Source: Streptomyces sp. NBC_00287
GTDB lineage: Bacteria > Actinomycetota > Actinomycetes > Streptomycetales > Streptomycetaceae
Assembly: GCF_036173105.1 (NCBI RefSeq)
Contig: NZ_CP108053.1
Span: 2,480,001-2,544,000, forward strand
Direction: 5' to 3'
Length of the DNA stretch: 64,000 bases
The translations under genes and the position numbers were made by a program. Below, in pieces: positions 16,345 to 28,279 of the stretch. Positions within the stretch are counted from its first letter, which is position 1, and every line of letters starts with the position of its first letter. The notes under the pieces were generated by a model. That model had not been told where the DNA came from. It did no database searches and was given only the letters and a program-made list of their open reading frames with translations.

Positions 16345-16569
16345 ATGTACGGACGACCCGCGCTGGGGGCACTGTTGCCCCTGGCAGGGGCCATGGCCGC
16401 GCCGGAAGCGATACCCGGGCTGCCATTGGCCAAAGCTCTGCAGGCCACGGCAGGAGCCGGATTCCTGCTCTACCTGCTGACCGCCTGTCTCATACTCGGG
16501 GCCCGCACGCGACTGCGCAGACAAGCACGAAAAGCGCAGGTCAGCGTCGGGAGCGGCCATGATCATTGA
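16345..16569 (+). CDS. Small membrane protein coupled to the GT2 synthase
   Basis: A 74-residue protein with one or two hydrophobic segments (LGALLPLAGAMAA and AGFLLYLLTACLILGA) and a basic C-terminal tail (RTRLRRQARKA). The start ATG follows GGGGGG closely. It ends inside the first codons of the glycosyltransferase gene (11-bp overlap), so it is translationally linked to it. I do not recognise a family. By position it could be an accessory subunit that anchors or regulates the synthase, as small membrane partners do in other polysaccharide synthases; this is inference. Confidence 0.6.
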   Translation: MYGRPALGALLPLAGAMAAPEAIPGLPLAKALQATAGAGFLLYLLTACLILGARTRLRRQARKAQVSVGSGHDH

Positions 16570-17803
16570 GCTGCTGCTGTGGGCCAGCGTCAGTCTGATC
16601 GTGCTGGCCGGCTGTTACAACACGAGCCTTTTCCTGCTCTCCCGACGCAGAATTCGCCGGGTCCGCACCGAGCGGAGAGAACGGTTCTATGTATTTCTGC
16701 TCGCCTGTCTCAACGAGGAGAGTGTGCTTTCCGAAAGCCTGGCGCGTATCACCTCACTGCCCGCCGGGAATTTCATGGCGCTGGTCATCGACGACGGCTC
16801 CGACGACCGCACCGCCGAGGTTGCTCTGGCCGCGGACCCCGACCGGGTCCGGGTGCACCGGCGCACACTGCCGAACGCACGCCGGGGCAAAGGCGCCGCG
16901 CTCAATGACGGAGTGCGCCACCTCAGACACTCCGGTCTGCTCGCCGGCCGCGACCCCGCCGACATCGTCCTTTGCGTGGTGGACGCCGACGGCCGCCTCG
17001 ATCCGCATGTCGTGCAGTCGGTCGACCCCTACTTCGACGACCCTCGTACGGGCGCGGTTCAGGTCTGCGTCCGTATGTACAACCGTCGCCAGGGGCTGCT
17101 TGCCCGGATGCAGGACATGGAGTTCGTCGTCTACGGCGACGTCTTCCAGAGCGCGCGCCGCTTCATCGGCAGCGTGGGCATGGGCGGCAACGGACAGTTC
17201 ATGCGGCTGTCCGCGCTCAACACCCTGGGCGGGGACGGCCCGTGGAGCGACAGCCTCACCGAAGATCTCGACCTCGGCGTCCGGCTGATCGCCAAGGGCT
17301 GGACCAACCAGCACTGCACCACCGCCTCCGTGTCCCAGCAGGCCGTGCTCAGTCTGCGGCGGCTGATCCGGCAGCGCTCGCGCTGGTTCCAGGGACATCT
17401 GCAGTCGGCGGGGCTCGTGCCGCTCATCCTGCGGGACGTGCCGACCCGTCCGGCGCTGGACCTCCTCTACCACCTGTCCAGCCCGGTGCTGATCCTGCTC
17501 ACCTCGCTGCTCCCGCTGTCCTTCCTGGTCGCCCTGGGCGCCACCACCGTGGCCTCGGTCCAGCAGGGACAGCCGCTGGTGTCGCCCATGTGGCTGCTCG
17601 GCCCGTATCTGCTCTCGTTCACGGCCGCCTACGCGTACGGCTTTGTGTACGCCAGGCGTGAGCGGGACCTCGGCCTGGTGCGTTCGGTACTGCTCGCGCA
17701 TGTCTTCGTCTTCTACGGCTACATCTGGTTCTTCGCCGGCTGGTGGGGCTTCTGGCGGATGCTCACCGGCAAGCGGACCTGGCTGAAGACGGCGCGCACC
17801 TGA
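16559..17803 (+). CDS. Processive family 2 glycosyltransferase (polysaccharide synthase)
   Basis: A 414-residue membrane glycosyltransferase of the cellulose/chitin/hyaluronan synthase type. One N-terminal helix precedes the catalytic domain with DDGSDD (78-83), DAD (142-144), TED (234-236) and the QRSRW motif (272-276), which marks processive enzymes. About four transmembrane helices follow from residue ~300 and would form the export channel. It is encoded after a small membrane protein. An epimerase and a secreted lectin-like protein follow. A UDP-sugar is the likely donor; UDP-ManNAc or UDP-GlcNAc is suggested by the 2-epimerase next door. Confidence 0.88.
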   Translation: MIIELLLWASVSLIVLAGCYNTSLFLLSRRRIRRVRTERRERFYVFLLACLNEESVLSESLARITSLPAGNFMALVIDDGSDDRTAEVALAADPDRVRVHRRTLPNARRGKGAALNDGVRHLRHSGLLAGRDPADIVLCVVDADGRLDPHVVQSVDPYFDDPRTGAVQVCVRMYNRRQGLLARMQDMEFVVYGDVFQSARRFIGSVGMGGNGQFMRLSALNTLGGDGPWSDSLTEDLDLGVRLIAKGWTNQHCTTASVSQQAVLSLRRLIRQRSRWFQGHLQSAGLVPLILRDVPTRPALDLLYHLSSPVLILLTSLLPLSFLVALGATTVASVQQGQPLVSPMWLLGPYLLSFTAAYAYGFVYARRERDLGLVRSVLLAHVFVFYGYIWFFAGWWGFWRMLTGKRTWLKTART

Positions 17804-17879
17804 CGTCACCGCCCACCGGCCATCTGATCTCTCATCCTCGCGCGGCCCTGCGACCGCGCGCGCCCAAGGGGGGCTTGCC

Positions 17880-19043
17880 ATGTCCACACCTCCATCCGTC
17901 ATGCCCGTACGCGCCATGCTGGTGCTCGGCACCCGGCCGGAAGCCATCAAACTGGCGCCGGTGGCCCGCTCCATGGCCGCCGCCTCCTCGTTCGAACCGA
18001 TCGTCGTCACCACCGGCCAGCACCGCGAAATGCTCCACCAGATGCTCGGCCTGCTCGGCGTCACCAGCCGGATCGCGCTCGACGTGATGCGCAGCCGCCA
18101 GCAGTTGTCCGACCTGACCGCCCGCCTGGTCGCCGAACTCGGAAACGTCATGCGGTTACAGCGACCGGATCTGGTTCTGGTCCAGGGCGACACCACGACC
18201 GCGCTGGCCGGCGCCCTGGCCGCCTTCTACGAGAAGATCCCGGTCGCCCATGTCGAGGCCGGGCTGCGTACGGGCGTGCTGGACAACCCGTTTCCGGAGG
18301 AGCTCAACCGCATTCTGATCGGCCGTATGGCCCGCTGGCACTTCGCCCCGACCTCGCGCGCGGGCCGGCATCTCACCGACGAGGGGGTGCCGAAGGAGCA
18401 GGTGTTCGTCACCGGCAACACGGTCATCGACAACCTGCTGTGGGTGCTCGCCGAGGGCAGCGGCAGCTCCGCGTTCCGCACTCCGGCCCGGCGGATCCTG
18501 GTGACCCTGCACCGGCGGGAGAACCAGGGCGAGCGGATGCGCGGCATGGGGCGGGCGCTGCGCCGGCTCGCCGGGCGGGGGGACGTGGAGATCGTGCTGC
18601 CGCTGCACAAGAGCCCTGCCGTACGGGAGGTGCTGCTGCCCGAACTCGACGGCCACGACGGTATCTCGCTGGTAGAGCCGCTCGACTATCTCGACTTCGC
18701 GGCGACCCTCGCCGAGTGCGATCTGGTCCTCACCGACTCCGGCGGCGTCCAAGAGGAGGCCCCGAGCCTGGGCAAGCCGGCGCTGGTCCTGCGGACCACC
18801 ACCGAGCGCCCGGAGGCGGTGGAGGCGGGCGCGGCCCGGCTGATCGGCACCGATCCGGACGTGATCGTGCAGTCCGCGACGGAACTGCTCGACGATCCGG
18901 TGCTGTACCGGCGGATGGCGGGCGCCGGCAATCCGTTCGGCGACGGCCGGGCCGCGGACCGGGTACTGGCGCAACTGGCCGAGGACTTCGCGGCGGATGT
19001 GCCTGTGGACGCAACCGTCCGAGGGCCATACTCGACGGCATGA
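17880..19043 (+). CDS. wecB: UDP-N-acetylglucosamine 2-epimerase (non-hydrolysing)
   Basis: A 387-residue epimerase that interconverts UDP-GlcNAc and UDP-ManNAc. Family landmarks are GTRPEAIKLAPV at the N-terminus, QGDTTTALAGALAA, AHVEAGLRTG, PFPEELNR, VTGNTVIDN, TLHRREN and LTDSGGVQEEAPSLGKP. Codon 93 is TTA, so full synthesis should depend on the bldA tRNA. It is separated from the synthase gene by 76 bp that hold a 7-bp stem hairpin (17839-17860), and it overlaps the next gene by four bases (ATGA). It most likely supplies ManNAc units or balances the donor pool for the polymer made at this locus. Confidence 0.9.
   Translation: MSTPPSVMPVRAMLVLGTRPEAIKLAPVARSMAAASSFEPIVVTTGQHREMLHQMLGLLGVTSRIALDVMRSRQQLSDLTARLVAELGNVMRLQRPDLVLVQGDTTTALAGALAAFYEKIPVAHVEAGLRTGVLDNPFPEELNRILIGRMARWHFAPTSRAGRHLTDEGVPKEQVFVTGNTVIDNLLWVLAEGSGSSAFRTPARRILVTLHRRENQGERMRGMGRALRRLAGRGDVEIVLPLHKSPAVREVLLPELDGHDGISLVEPLDYLDFAATLAECDLVLTDSGGVQEEAPSLGKPALVLRTTTERPEAVEAGAARLIGTDPDVIVQSATELLDDPVLYRRMAGAGNPFGDGRAADRVLAQLAEDFAADVPVDATVRGPYSTA
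18156..18158 (+). promoter_or_regulatory. TTA leucine codon (bldA-dependent translation point)
   Basis: In-frame TTA as codon 93 of the UDP-GlcNAc 2-epimerase gene, the second such codon in the polysaccharide locus. Confidence 0.8.
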
Positions 19044-19693
19044 CTCGCTCACTCCTGCGTGGCGTCCTCCTGGCGGTGGCGCTCGCAGGAGTGCTGGTGA
19101 TCACCTTGAGCCAGTGTGGTTCTGACGATACGTCACCGCCGCCGACCCCCTGGGCCGACGGTTCCACGCACGGCCGTTGGCTGTCGGTGTTCAACGGCCA
19201 CGGCACCAACTCCGGCGACGACGACTCGCTGACGCTGTCGCCGATGCCCGCGGAGGATCCGGGGACCACACATGCGGGACTCGTGGTGAGTACGGCGTCG
19301 TACACCGACGTCCGTTTCCAGGCACGGATGCGGACGGTCGAGCAGTTGCGCGAACCGGACCCGAATCCCTGGGAGGTGCCGTGGCTGGTGTGGGCGTACA
19401 CCGATCCGGAGCACTTCTACTACGTCACCTTGAAACCCAACGGCTGGGAGCTCGGCAAGCGTGATCCGGCCTACCCGGGCGGACAGCGGTTCCTGGCCAC
19501 CGGGCACGAGAAGTACGAGGTGGGTGACTGGCACGACGTGCTGGTGGAGCAGCGCGGGGCCTCGGTCACCGTCGCGGTGGACGGAGAGCCGCTGGTGAAG
19601 TTCACCGACGCCGAACGCCCTTACCCGGGAGGGAAGGTGGGCGCGTACACCGAGGACGCCACGGTGCGGTTCGAGGGGCTGAAGGCCCGGTAA
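19040..19693 (+). CDS. Exported LamG/DUF1080-like carbohydrate-binding protein
   Basis: A 217-residue protein with an N-terminal hydrophobic signal (residues 6-24) ending in LSQCG, a possible lipobox. It is followed by one jelly-roll domain of the concanavalin-like type (WLSVFNGHG, VSTASYTDVRFQARMRT, WHDVLVEQRG, VTVAVDGEPLVKF, GKVGAYTEDATVRFEGL). These are the strand signatures of LamG / DUF1080 (3-keto-disaccharide hydrolase-like) domains. It is coupled to the epimerase gene by ATGA. A role as a cell-surface binding or processing protein for the polymer is inferred; catalytic residues are not obvious. Confidence 0.72.
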   Translation: MTRSLLRGVLLAVALAGVLVITLSQCGSDDTSPPPTPWADGSTHGRWLSVFNGHGTNSGDDDSLTLSPMPAEDPGTTHAGLVVSTASYTDVRFQARMRTVEQLREPDPNPWEVPWLVWAYTDPEHFYYVTLKPNGWELGKRDPAYPGGQRFLATGHEKYEVGDWHDVLVEQRGASVTVAVDGEPLVKFTDAERPYPGGKVGAYTEDATVRFEGLKAR

Positions 19694-19700
19694 GTGCGAC

Positions 19701-19743
19701 GGCGCCTGCCCAATCGTCCGGTCGGGGACAAGGGGCAGGCGCC
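19701..19743 (+). terminator. Hairpin after the polysaccharide locus
   Basis: Perfect 11-bp stem GGCGCCTGCCC / GGGCAGGCGCC with a 21-base loop, 8 bp after the stop of the LamG-like gene. No U-run follows, which is common for Streptomyces terminators. A further small stem (CCGTAC/GTACGG) lies at 19753-19770. Confidence 0.65.
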
Positions 19744-19782
19744 ATCTGTGTTCCGTACGCCTTTGTACGGGACGTCTCTTGA

Positions 19783-19801
19783 ACGGACCTCGACGGTCCG
19801 T
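19783..19801 (-). terminator. Hairpin at the gltD stop
   Basis: 7-bp stem ACGGACC / GGTCCGT around TCGAC, touching the gltD stop codon; likely 3' end of the gltBD transcript. Confidence 0.55.
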
Positions 19802-21256
19802 CAGACCATCAGGGCCCGGTCGGTCGGGCGGATCGGGGCCGGCAGATCGCTGGCGCCGGTCAGGAAGCGGTCCACGCCACGGGCGGCCGAGCGGCCCTCG
19901 GCGATGGCCCACACGATCAGCGACTGGCCACGGCCCGCGTCACCGGCGACGAACACGCCCGGCACATTGGTCTGGAAGTCGGCGTCACGGGCGATGTTGC
20001 CGCGCTCGTCGAGGTCCAGGGCGAACTGGTCCACCAGGCCGTTCTCGCGGTCCGTACCGGTGAAGCCCATCGCCAGTGTCACCAGCTGCGCGGGGATCTT
20101 CCGCTCGGTGCCCGGCTTCGGGGTCAGCTTGCCGTCGATGAACTCCACCTCGGTCAGGTGCAGCCACTGGACGTTGCCGTCCTCGTCGCCCTCGAAGTGG
20201 GTCGTCGAGACGGAGTAAACCCGCTCGCCGCCCTCCTCGTGCGCGGAGGTGACCTTGTAGAGCATCGGGAAGGTCGGCCACGGCTGGGCGACGTTGTTCC
20301 GCTCGTCGTTCGGGCGGGGCATGATCTCCAGCTGCGTCACCGAGGCCGCGCCCTGACGGTGGGCGGTGCCCACGCAGTCGGCGCCGGTGTCGCCACCGCC
20401 GATGACGACGACGTGCTTGCCCTCGGCCGAGATCGGAGTGGTGACGTAGTCGCCCTCCTGCACCTTGTTGGCCAGGGGCAGGTACTCCATGGCCTGGTAG
20501 ATGCCCTTCAACTCCCGCCCGGGGACGGGGAGATCACGGGCGGTGGTGGCACCGGCGGCGATGACGACGGCGTCGTACCGCTTCTTCAGGTCGGTGGCCT
20601 TGAGGTCGCGGCCGATCTCGATACCGGTCCGGAAGCGGGTGCCCTCCGCGCGCATCTGCTCGATACGGCGGTTGATGTGCCGCTTCTCCATCTTGAACTC
20701 GGGGATGCCGTAGCGGAGAAGGCCGCCGATACGGTCCGCGCGCTCGTAGACGGCGACGGTGTGACCGGCCCGGGTGAGCTGCTGGGCGGCGGCCAGGCCG
20801 GCCGGGCCCGAGCCGATGACGGCGACCGTCTTGCCGGACAGGCGCTCGGGCGCCTGCGGGGCGACGTCACCGGTCTCCCACGCCTTGTCGATGATGGAGA
20901 CTTCGACGTTCTTGATGGTGACGGCCGGCTGGTTGATGCCGAGCACACACGCCGACTCACAGGGCGCCGGGCAGAGGCGACCGGTGAACTCCGGGAAGTT
21001 GTTGGTCGCGTGCAGTCGCTCCTGTGCGGCCGACCAGTCCTCGCGGTAGGCGTAGTCGTTCCACTCCGGGATCAGGTTCCCGAGCGGACAGCCGTTGTGG
21101 CAGAACGGGATGCCGCAGTCCATGCAGCGGCTGGCCTGCTTGCTGATGATCGGCAGCAGGGAGCCGGGGACGTAGACCTCGTTCCAGTCCTTCAGCCGTA
21201 CGTCGACGGGGCGCGACTTGGCGACCTCGCGCCCGTGGTTGAGGAAGCCCTTCGGG

Positions 21257-21264
<8 letters not shown>
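19801..21264 (-). CDS. gltD: Glutamate synthase (NADPH) small subunit
   Basis: A 487-residue GltD. N-terminal Fe-S segment with [17 protein letters not shown], then an FAD-binding [13 protein letters not shown] fold and an NADPH-binding GGGDTGADC fold. It feeds electrons from NADPH through FAD and 4Fe-4S clusters to the GltB subunit, which makes two glutamates from glutamine and 2-oxoglutarate. Its start overlaps the gltB stop by eight bases, so the subunits are translationally coupled. Cytoplasmic ammonium assimilation. Length is normal for the family. Confidence 0.96.
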
Positions 21265-25849
<4,585 letters not shown>

Positions 25850-26218
25850 CGGCTCTCCCGTCGTCGTCAGTGGCATTTAGCAGGTGCCGAGGGACGACGT
25901 TGGCCCTCTGCGAGTGATCTGCGCTGGGAACTGCGCTGAGATCAAAATTTCGTGCAGGTTACATGATGGAGCGGTTCTCGGGAACCGGATACTCCGTTCC
26001 AACATGCGGACGCCGCGGGGTGACGGCGAGGCCGCGCGCAGCGGCCGAAAGTGATGGGGGACCGACAGGGACAAGATCGGTCAGATCGGTGCCTGTCGGA
26101 CGGTGGCGAGGGGAGCGTCGTCGCCCACCTCGCACAGGTGCGCGGCAGGCACCATTGCCCACAGCGCTTACGGCTCATGCCCGGTGGTTAAGCATTCGAA
26201 ACCAGCGAGTAACGGCTA
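25850..26218. other. Gene-free promoter region upstream of gltB
   Basis: About 370 bp with no supported gene. It is less GC-rich near the start of gltB (ATCAAAATTTCGTGCAGG around 25940) and contains a short palindrome GGTTC-TCGG-GAACC (25974-25987). It should carry the gltBD promoter. Reading frames here are short, lack homology and are not credible. Confidence 0.6.
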
Positions 26219-26242
26219 CTTATGCGGCCCAACGCATAAGTT
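26219..26242 (-). terminator. Terminator after the CCC1-family gene
   Basis: Perfect 9-bp stem ACTTATGCG / CGCATAAGT with loop GCCCAA, 9 bp after the transporter stop. It is conspicuously AT-rich for this chromosome. Confidence 0.7.
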
Positions 26243-26251
26243 CCAGTCGCG

Positions 26252-26983
26252 CTATCCTACGGCCGTTCCGAACAGGCTGCCCAGGGCGTACGTCACACCG
26301 GCCGCGGCACCACCCAGGGCAAGTTGCCGCAAACCGCTGTACCACCAGGTCCGCGCGGTCACCTTGGCCACGACGGCACCGCAGGCGAAGAGCCCGAACA
26401 ACGCGAGCAGCACGGCGGGCCACAGCGCGGTCGCACCGAGCAGATACGGCAGTACGGGGAGCAGGGCGCCCAGCGCGAAGGAGCCGAAGGAGGAAACGGC
26501 GGCGACGGTGGGCGAGGGCAGGTCGCCAGGATCGATCCCGAGCTCCTCGCGGGCGTGTATTTCAAGCGCCTGCTCGGGATCCCGGGAGAGCTGCCGGGCA
26601 ACTTCGTCAGCAAGGTGACTGTCAACCCCACGCGCCCGATAGAGAGCCGCCAGCTCCGCCTCCTCATCCTGCGGATGCTTACGCAGCTCCCGCCGCTCGA
26701 CATCCAGCTCGGCCTCGACGAGCTCGCGCTGCGAGGCGACGGAGGTGTACTCGCCGGCGGCCATGGAGAAGGCACCGGCGGCGAGACCGGCGAGCCCGGT
26801 CAGCACCACGGTCTGATGACTGACCTGCCCACCGGCGACACCGGTCATCAGGGCGAGGTTGGAGACGAGCCCGTCCATGGCACCGAAGACGGCCGGGCGC
26901 AGCCAGCCGCCGTTCACATCGCGGTGGGTGTGGTTGTCACGGTGGGCCTCATGGAGTGAGGCCTCGGTCTCGATGATGGCCAT
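26252..26983 (-). CDS. VIT1/CCC1-family iron/manganese transporter
   Basis: A 243-residue membrane protein of the vacuolar iron transporter family. RPAVFGAMDGLVSNLALMTGVAGG forms the first helix, with the Asp-Gly typical of the family. GAFSMAAGEYTSVASQREL ends the second helix with the metal-binding Glu. A charged cytoplasmic segment of about 60 residues (helical, with Glu and His) precedes three further helices (GALLPVLPYLLG and so on). Bacterial members move Fe(II) or Mn(II) out of the cytoplasm. The gene is single, bounded by a hairpin downstream and divergent from the ADP-ribosylglycohydrolase operon. A weak iron-box-like site lies about 110 bp upstream. Confidence 0.87.
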   Translation of the reverse strand: MAIIETEASLHEAHRDNHTHRDVNGGWLRPAVFGAMDGLVSNLALMTGVAGGQVSHQTVVLTGLAGLAAGAFSMAAGEYTSVASQRELVEAELDVERRELRKHPQDEEAELAALYRARGVDSHLADEVARQLSRDPEQALEIHAREELGIDPGDLPSPTVAAVSSFGSFALGALLPVLPYLLGATALWPAVLLALFGLFACGAVVAKVTARTWWYSGLRQLALGGAAAGVTYALGSLFGTAVG

Positions 26984-27084
26984 GTAGCTGGTCCCCCTCG
27001 AACTAAGGAAAGGCTCAGTTTGGACGAGTTCTATTCTTCGACAACCCCCAATCTATGCCGCGCATTCCACCGTCGCCAGCAAGG

Positions 27085-27103
27085 AAAGGCTGGGCTAACC
27101 TGC
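27085..27103. promoter_or_regulatory. Possible DmdR/IdeR iron box
   Basis: AAAGGCTGGGCTAACCTGC matches 13 of 19 positions of the palindromic iron box TTAGGTTAGGCTAACCTAA, with the right half nearly perfect. It lies in the 270-bp divergent region between the CCC1-family gene and the ADP-ribosylglycohydrolase operon, about 102 bp before the transporter start. Suggestive only. Confidence 0.35.
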
Positions 27104-27253
27104 AGGTTTGCATCTTTGCGCTCATTCGATAGATAGGCCGCACAGATGTCGACCGGGTGACGCTGGGGCGCGTGAGGCTCTCCCGCCTCCCTCCCGTGGG
27201 ACACATCCGCAAAGGGCTCCGCGCCCTGAGAGCCCCCGGAGGAGAGGCCGCGT

Positions 27254-28279
27254 ATGGCATCGATCGCCTGCATCCCCTCGGTCCCGGCGCCGGGGGACGC
27301 CGCCGAACTCCGCGACCGGGCGCGCGGCGCGCTTCTGGGCCTGGCGGTGGGCGACGCGCTGGGCGCCCCGGCGGAGAACATGAAGCCGTCGGAGATCCGA
27401 GCGCGCTGGGGCCGCATCACGGGCTACGTCGTCGACACCCCCTCCGGCACTGACGACACGGAGTACGCGATCTTCTCGGGCCTGCTGCTGGCCCGCCACG
27501 GCTCGGCGCTCACACCGGCGCATGTGGAAGCGGCGTGGCACGAGTGGATCGCCGACCGCGAAGAGGGCCCGTTCCGAGGCGCCGGCTTCAGCGAGCGCGG
27601 CACCCTGGAGAACCTCCGCCGAGGCCTGGCCGCCCCCATCTCGGCCCAGCACCGCCACGCCTGGAGCGACGGCCTGGCCATGCGCGCGGCCCCCTTCGGC
27701 GTCTTCGCGGCGGGCCGCCCGGCGGAGGCGGCCCGCCTGGTGGCGATCGACGGCTCGGTGAGCCATGACGGGGAGGGCATCTACGGCGGCCAGGCGGTGG
27801 CGGCAGGAGTGGCGGCGGCGATGGCGGGCGCCCCCACGATCGCGGTGGTGGCATCGGCCCTGGCGGTGGTCCCCGACGACTCCTGGACGGCCCGCTCCCT
27901 GCGCCGAGCGGTAGCGGTGGCCCACCGAGGCGAACGAGCGGTCCGCTCCGCAGTGGTCATCGGCGGCTACCCCTGGACCGACCTGGCCCCCGAGGCAGTG
28001 GCCCTGGCCTTCGGCGCCTACGCGGCGGCGGACGGCGACTTCGTCCACTCGGTCCTGACAGCGGTGAACATGGGCCGCGACGCGGACACGACGGCAGCGG
28101 TGGCGGGCGCCCTGGCAGGAGCAACGGAGGGCGCGTCCTCAATCCCAACGGACTGGGCAACAGCAATCGGCCCGGCCCGCGGCACCTGCCTCCCAGCGAT
28201 GCGCGGCCACCACGTACTGGACGTGGCGGACTTGCTGACGCCGGGGGACTACGTACTGGCGGCGGAGGGGGAGCAATGA
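27254..28279 (+). CDS. ADP-ribosylglycohydrolase-family protein, paralogue 1
   Basis: A 341-residue DraG/ARH-fold protein, first gene of a seven-gene operon. The family start GALLGLAVGDALGAPAE is at residue 25. The first metal motif TDDT (66-69) and the second, GRDADTTAAVAGALAG (Asp276, Asp278, Thr279), are complete, so a binuclear Mg site and catalysis are expected. ARH-fold enzymes cleave N- or O-glycosidic bonds of ADP-ribose or ribose conjugates. Start at ATG behind GGAGGAG. It overlaps the next gene by ATGA. The true substrate is unknown; protein de-ADP-ribosylation and small-molecule ribosides are both possible. Confidence 0.85.
   Translation: MASIACIPSVPAPGDAAELRDRARGALLGLAVGDALGAPAENMKPSEIRARWGRITGYVVDTPSGTDDTEYAIFSGLLLARHGSALTPAHVEAAWHEWIADREEGPFRGAGFSERGTLENLRRGLAAPISAQHRHAWSDGLAMRAAPFGVFAAGRPAEAARLVAIDGSVSHDGEGIYGGQAVAAGVAAAMAGAPTIAVVASALAVVPDDSWTARSLRRAVAVAHRGERAVRSAVVIGGYPWTDLAPEAVALAFGAYAAADGDFVHSVLTAVNMGRDADTTAAVAGALAGATEGASSIPTDWATAIGPARGTCLPAMRGHHVLDVADLLTPGDYVLAAEGEQ

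Noticed and set aside
13232..19693. Identification of the locus as pel, pga/ica or cellulose biosynthesis
   Set aside because: Key genes of those systems (pelD/pelG, pgaA/pgaB fusion, bcsB, cyclic-di-GMP receptor) are missing and the gene mix differs.
25850..26218. GlnR binding site before gltB
   Set aside because: No pair of GlnR half-sites with proper spacing was convincing; the GGTTC/GAACC palindrome is too short to assign.
27157..27453. Short frame just before the ADP-ribosylglycohydrolase operon
   Set aside because: It overlaps the start of paralogue 1 in another frame, lacks a ribosome site and has no recognisable domain.
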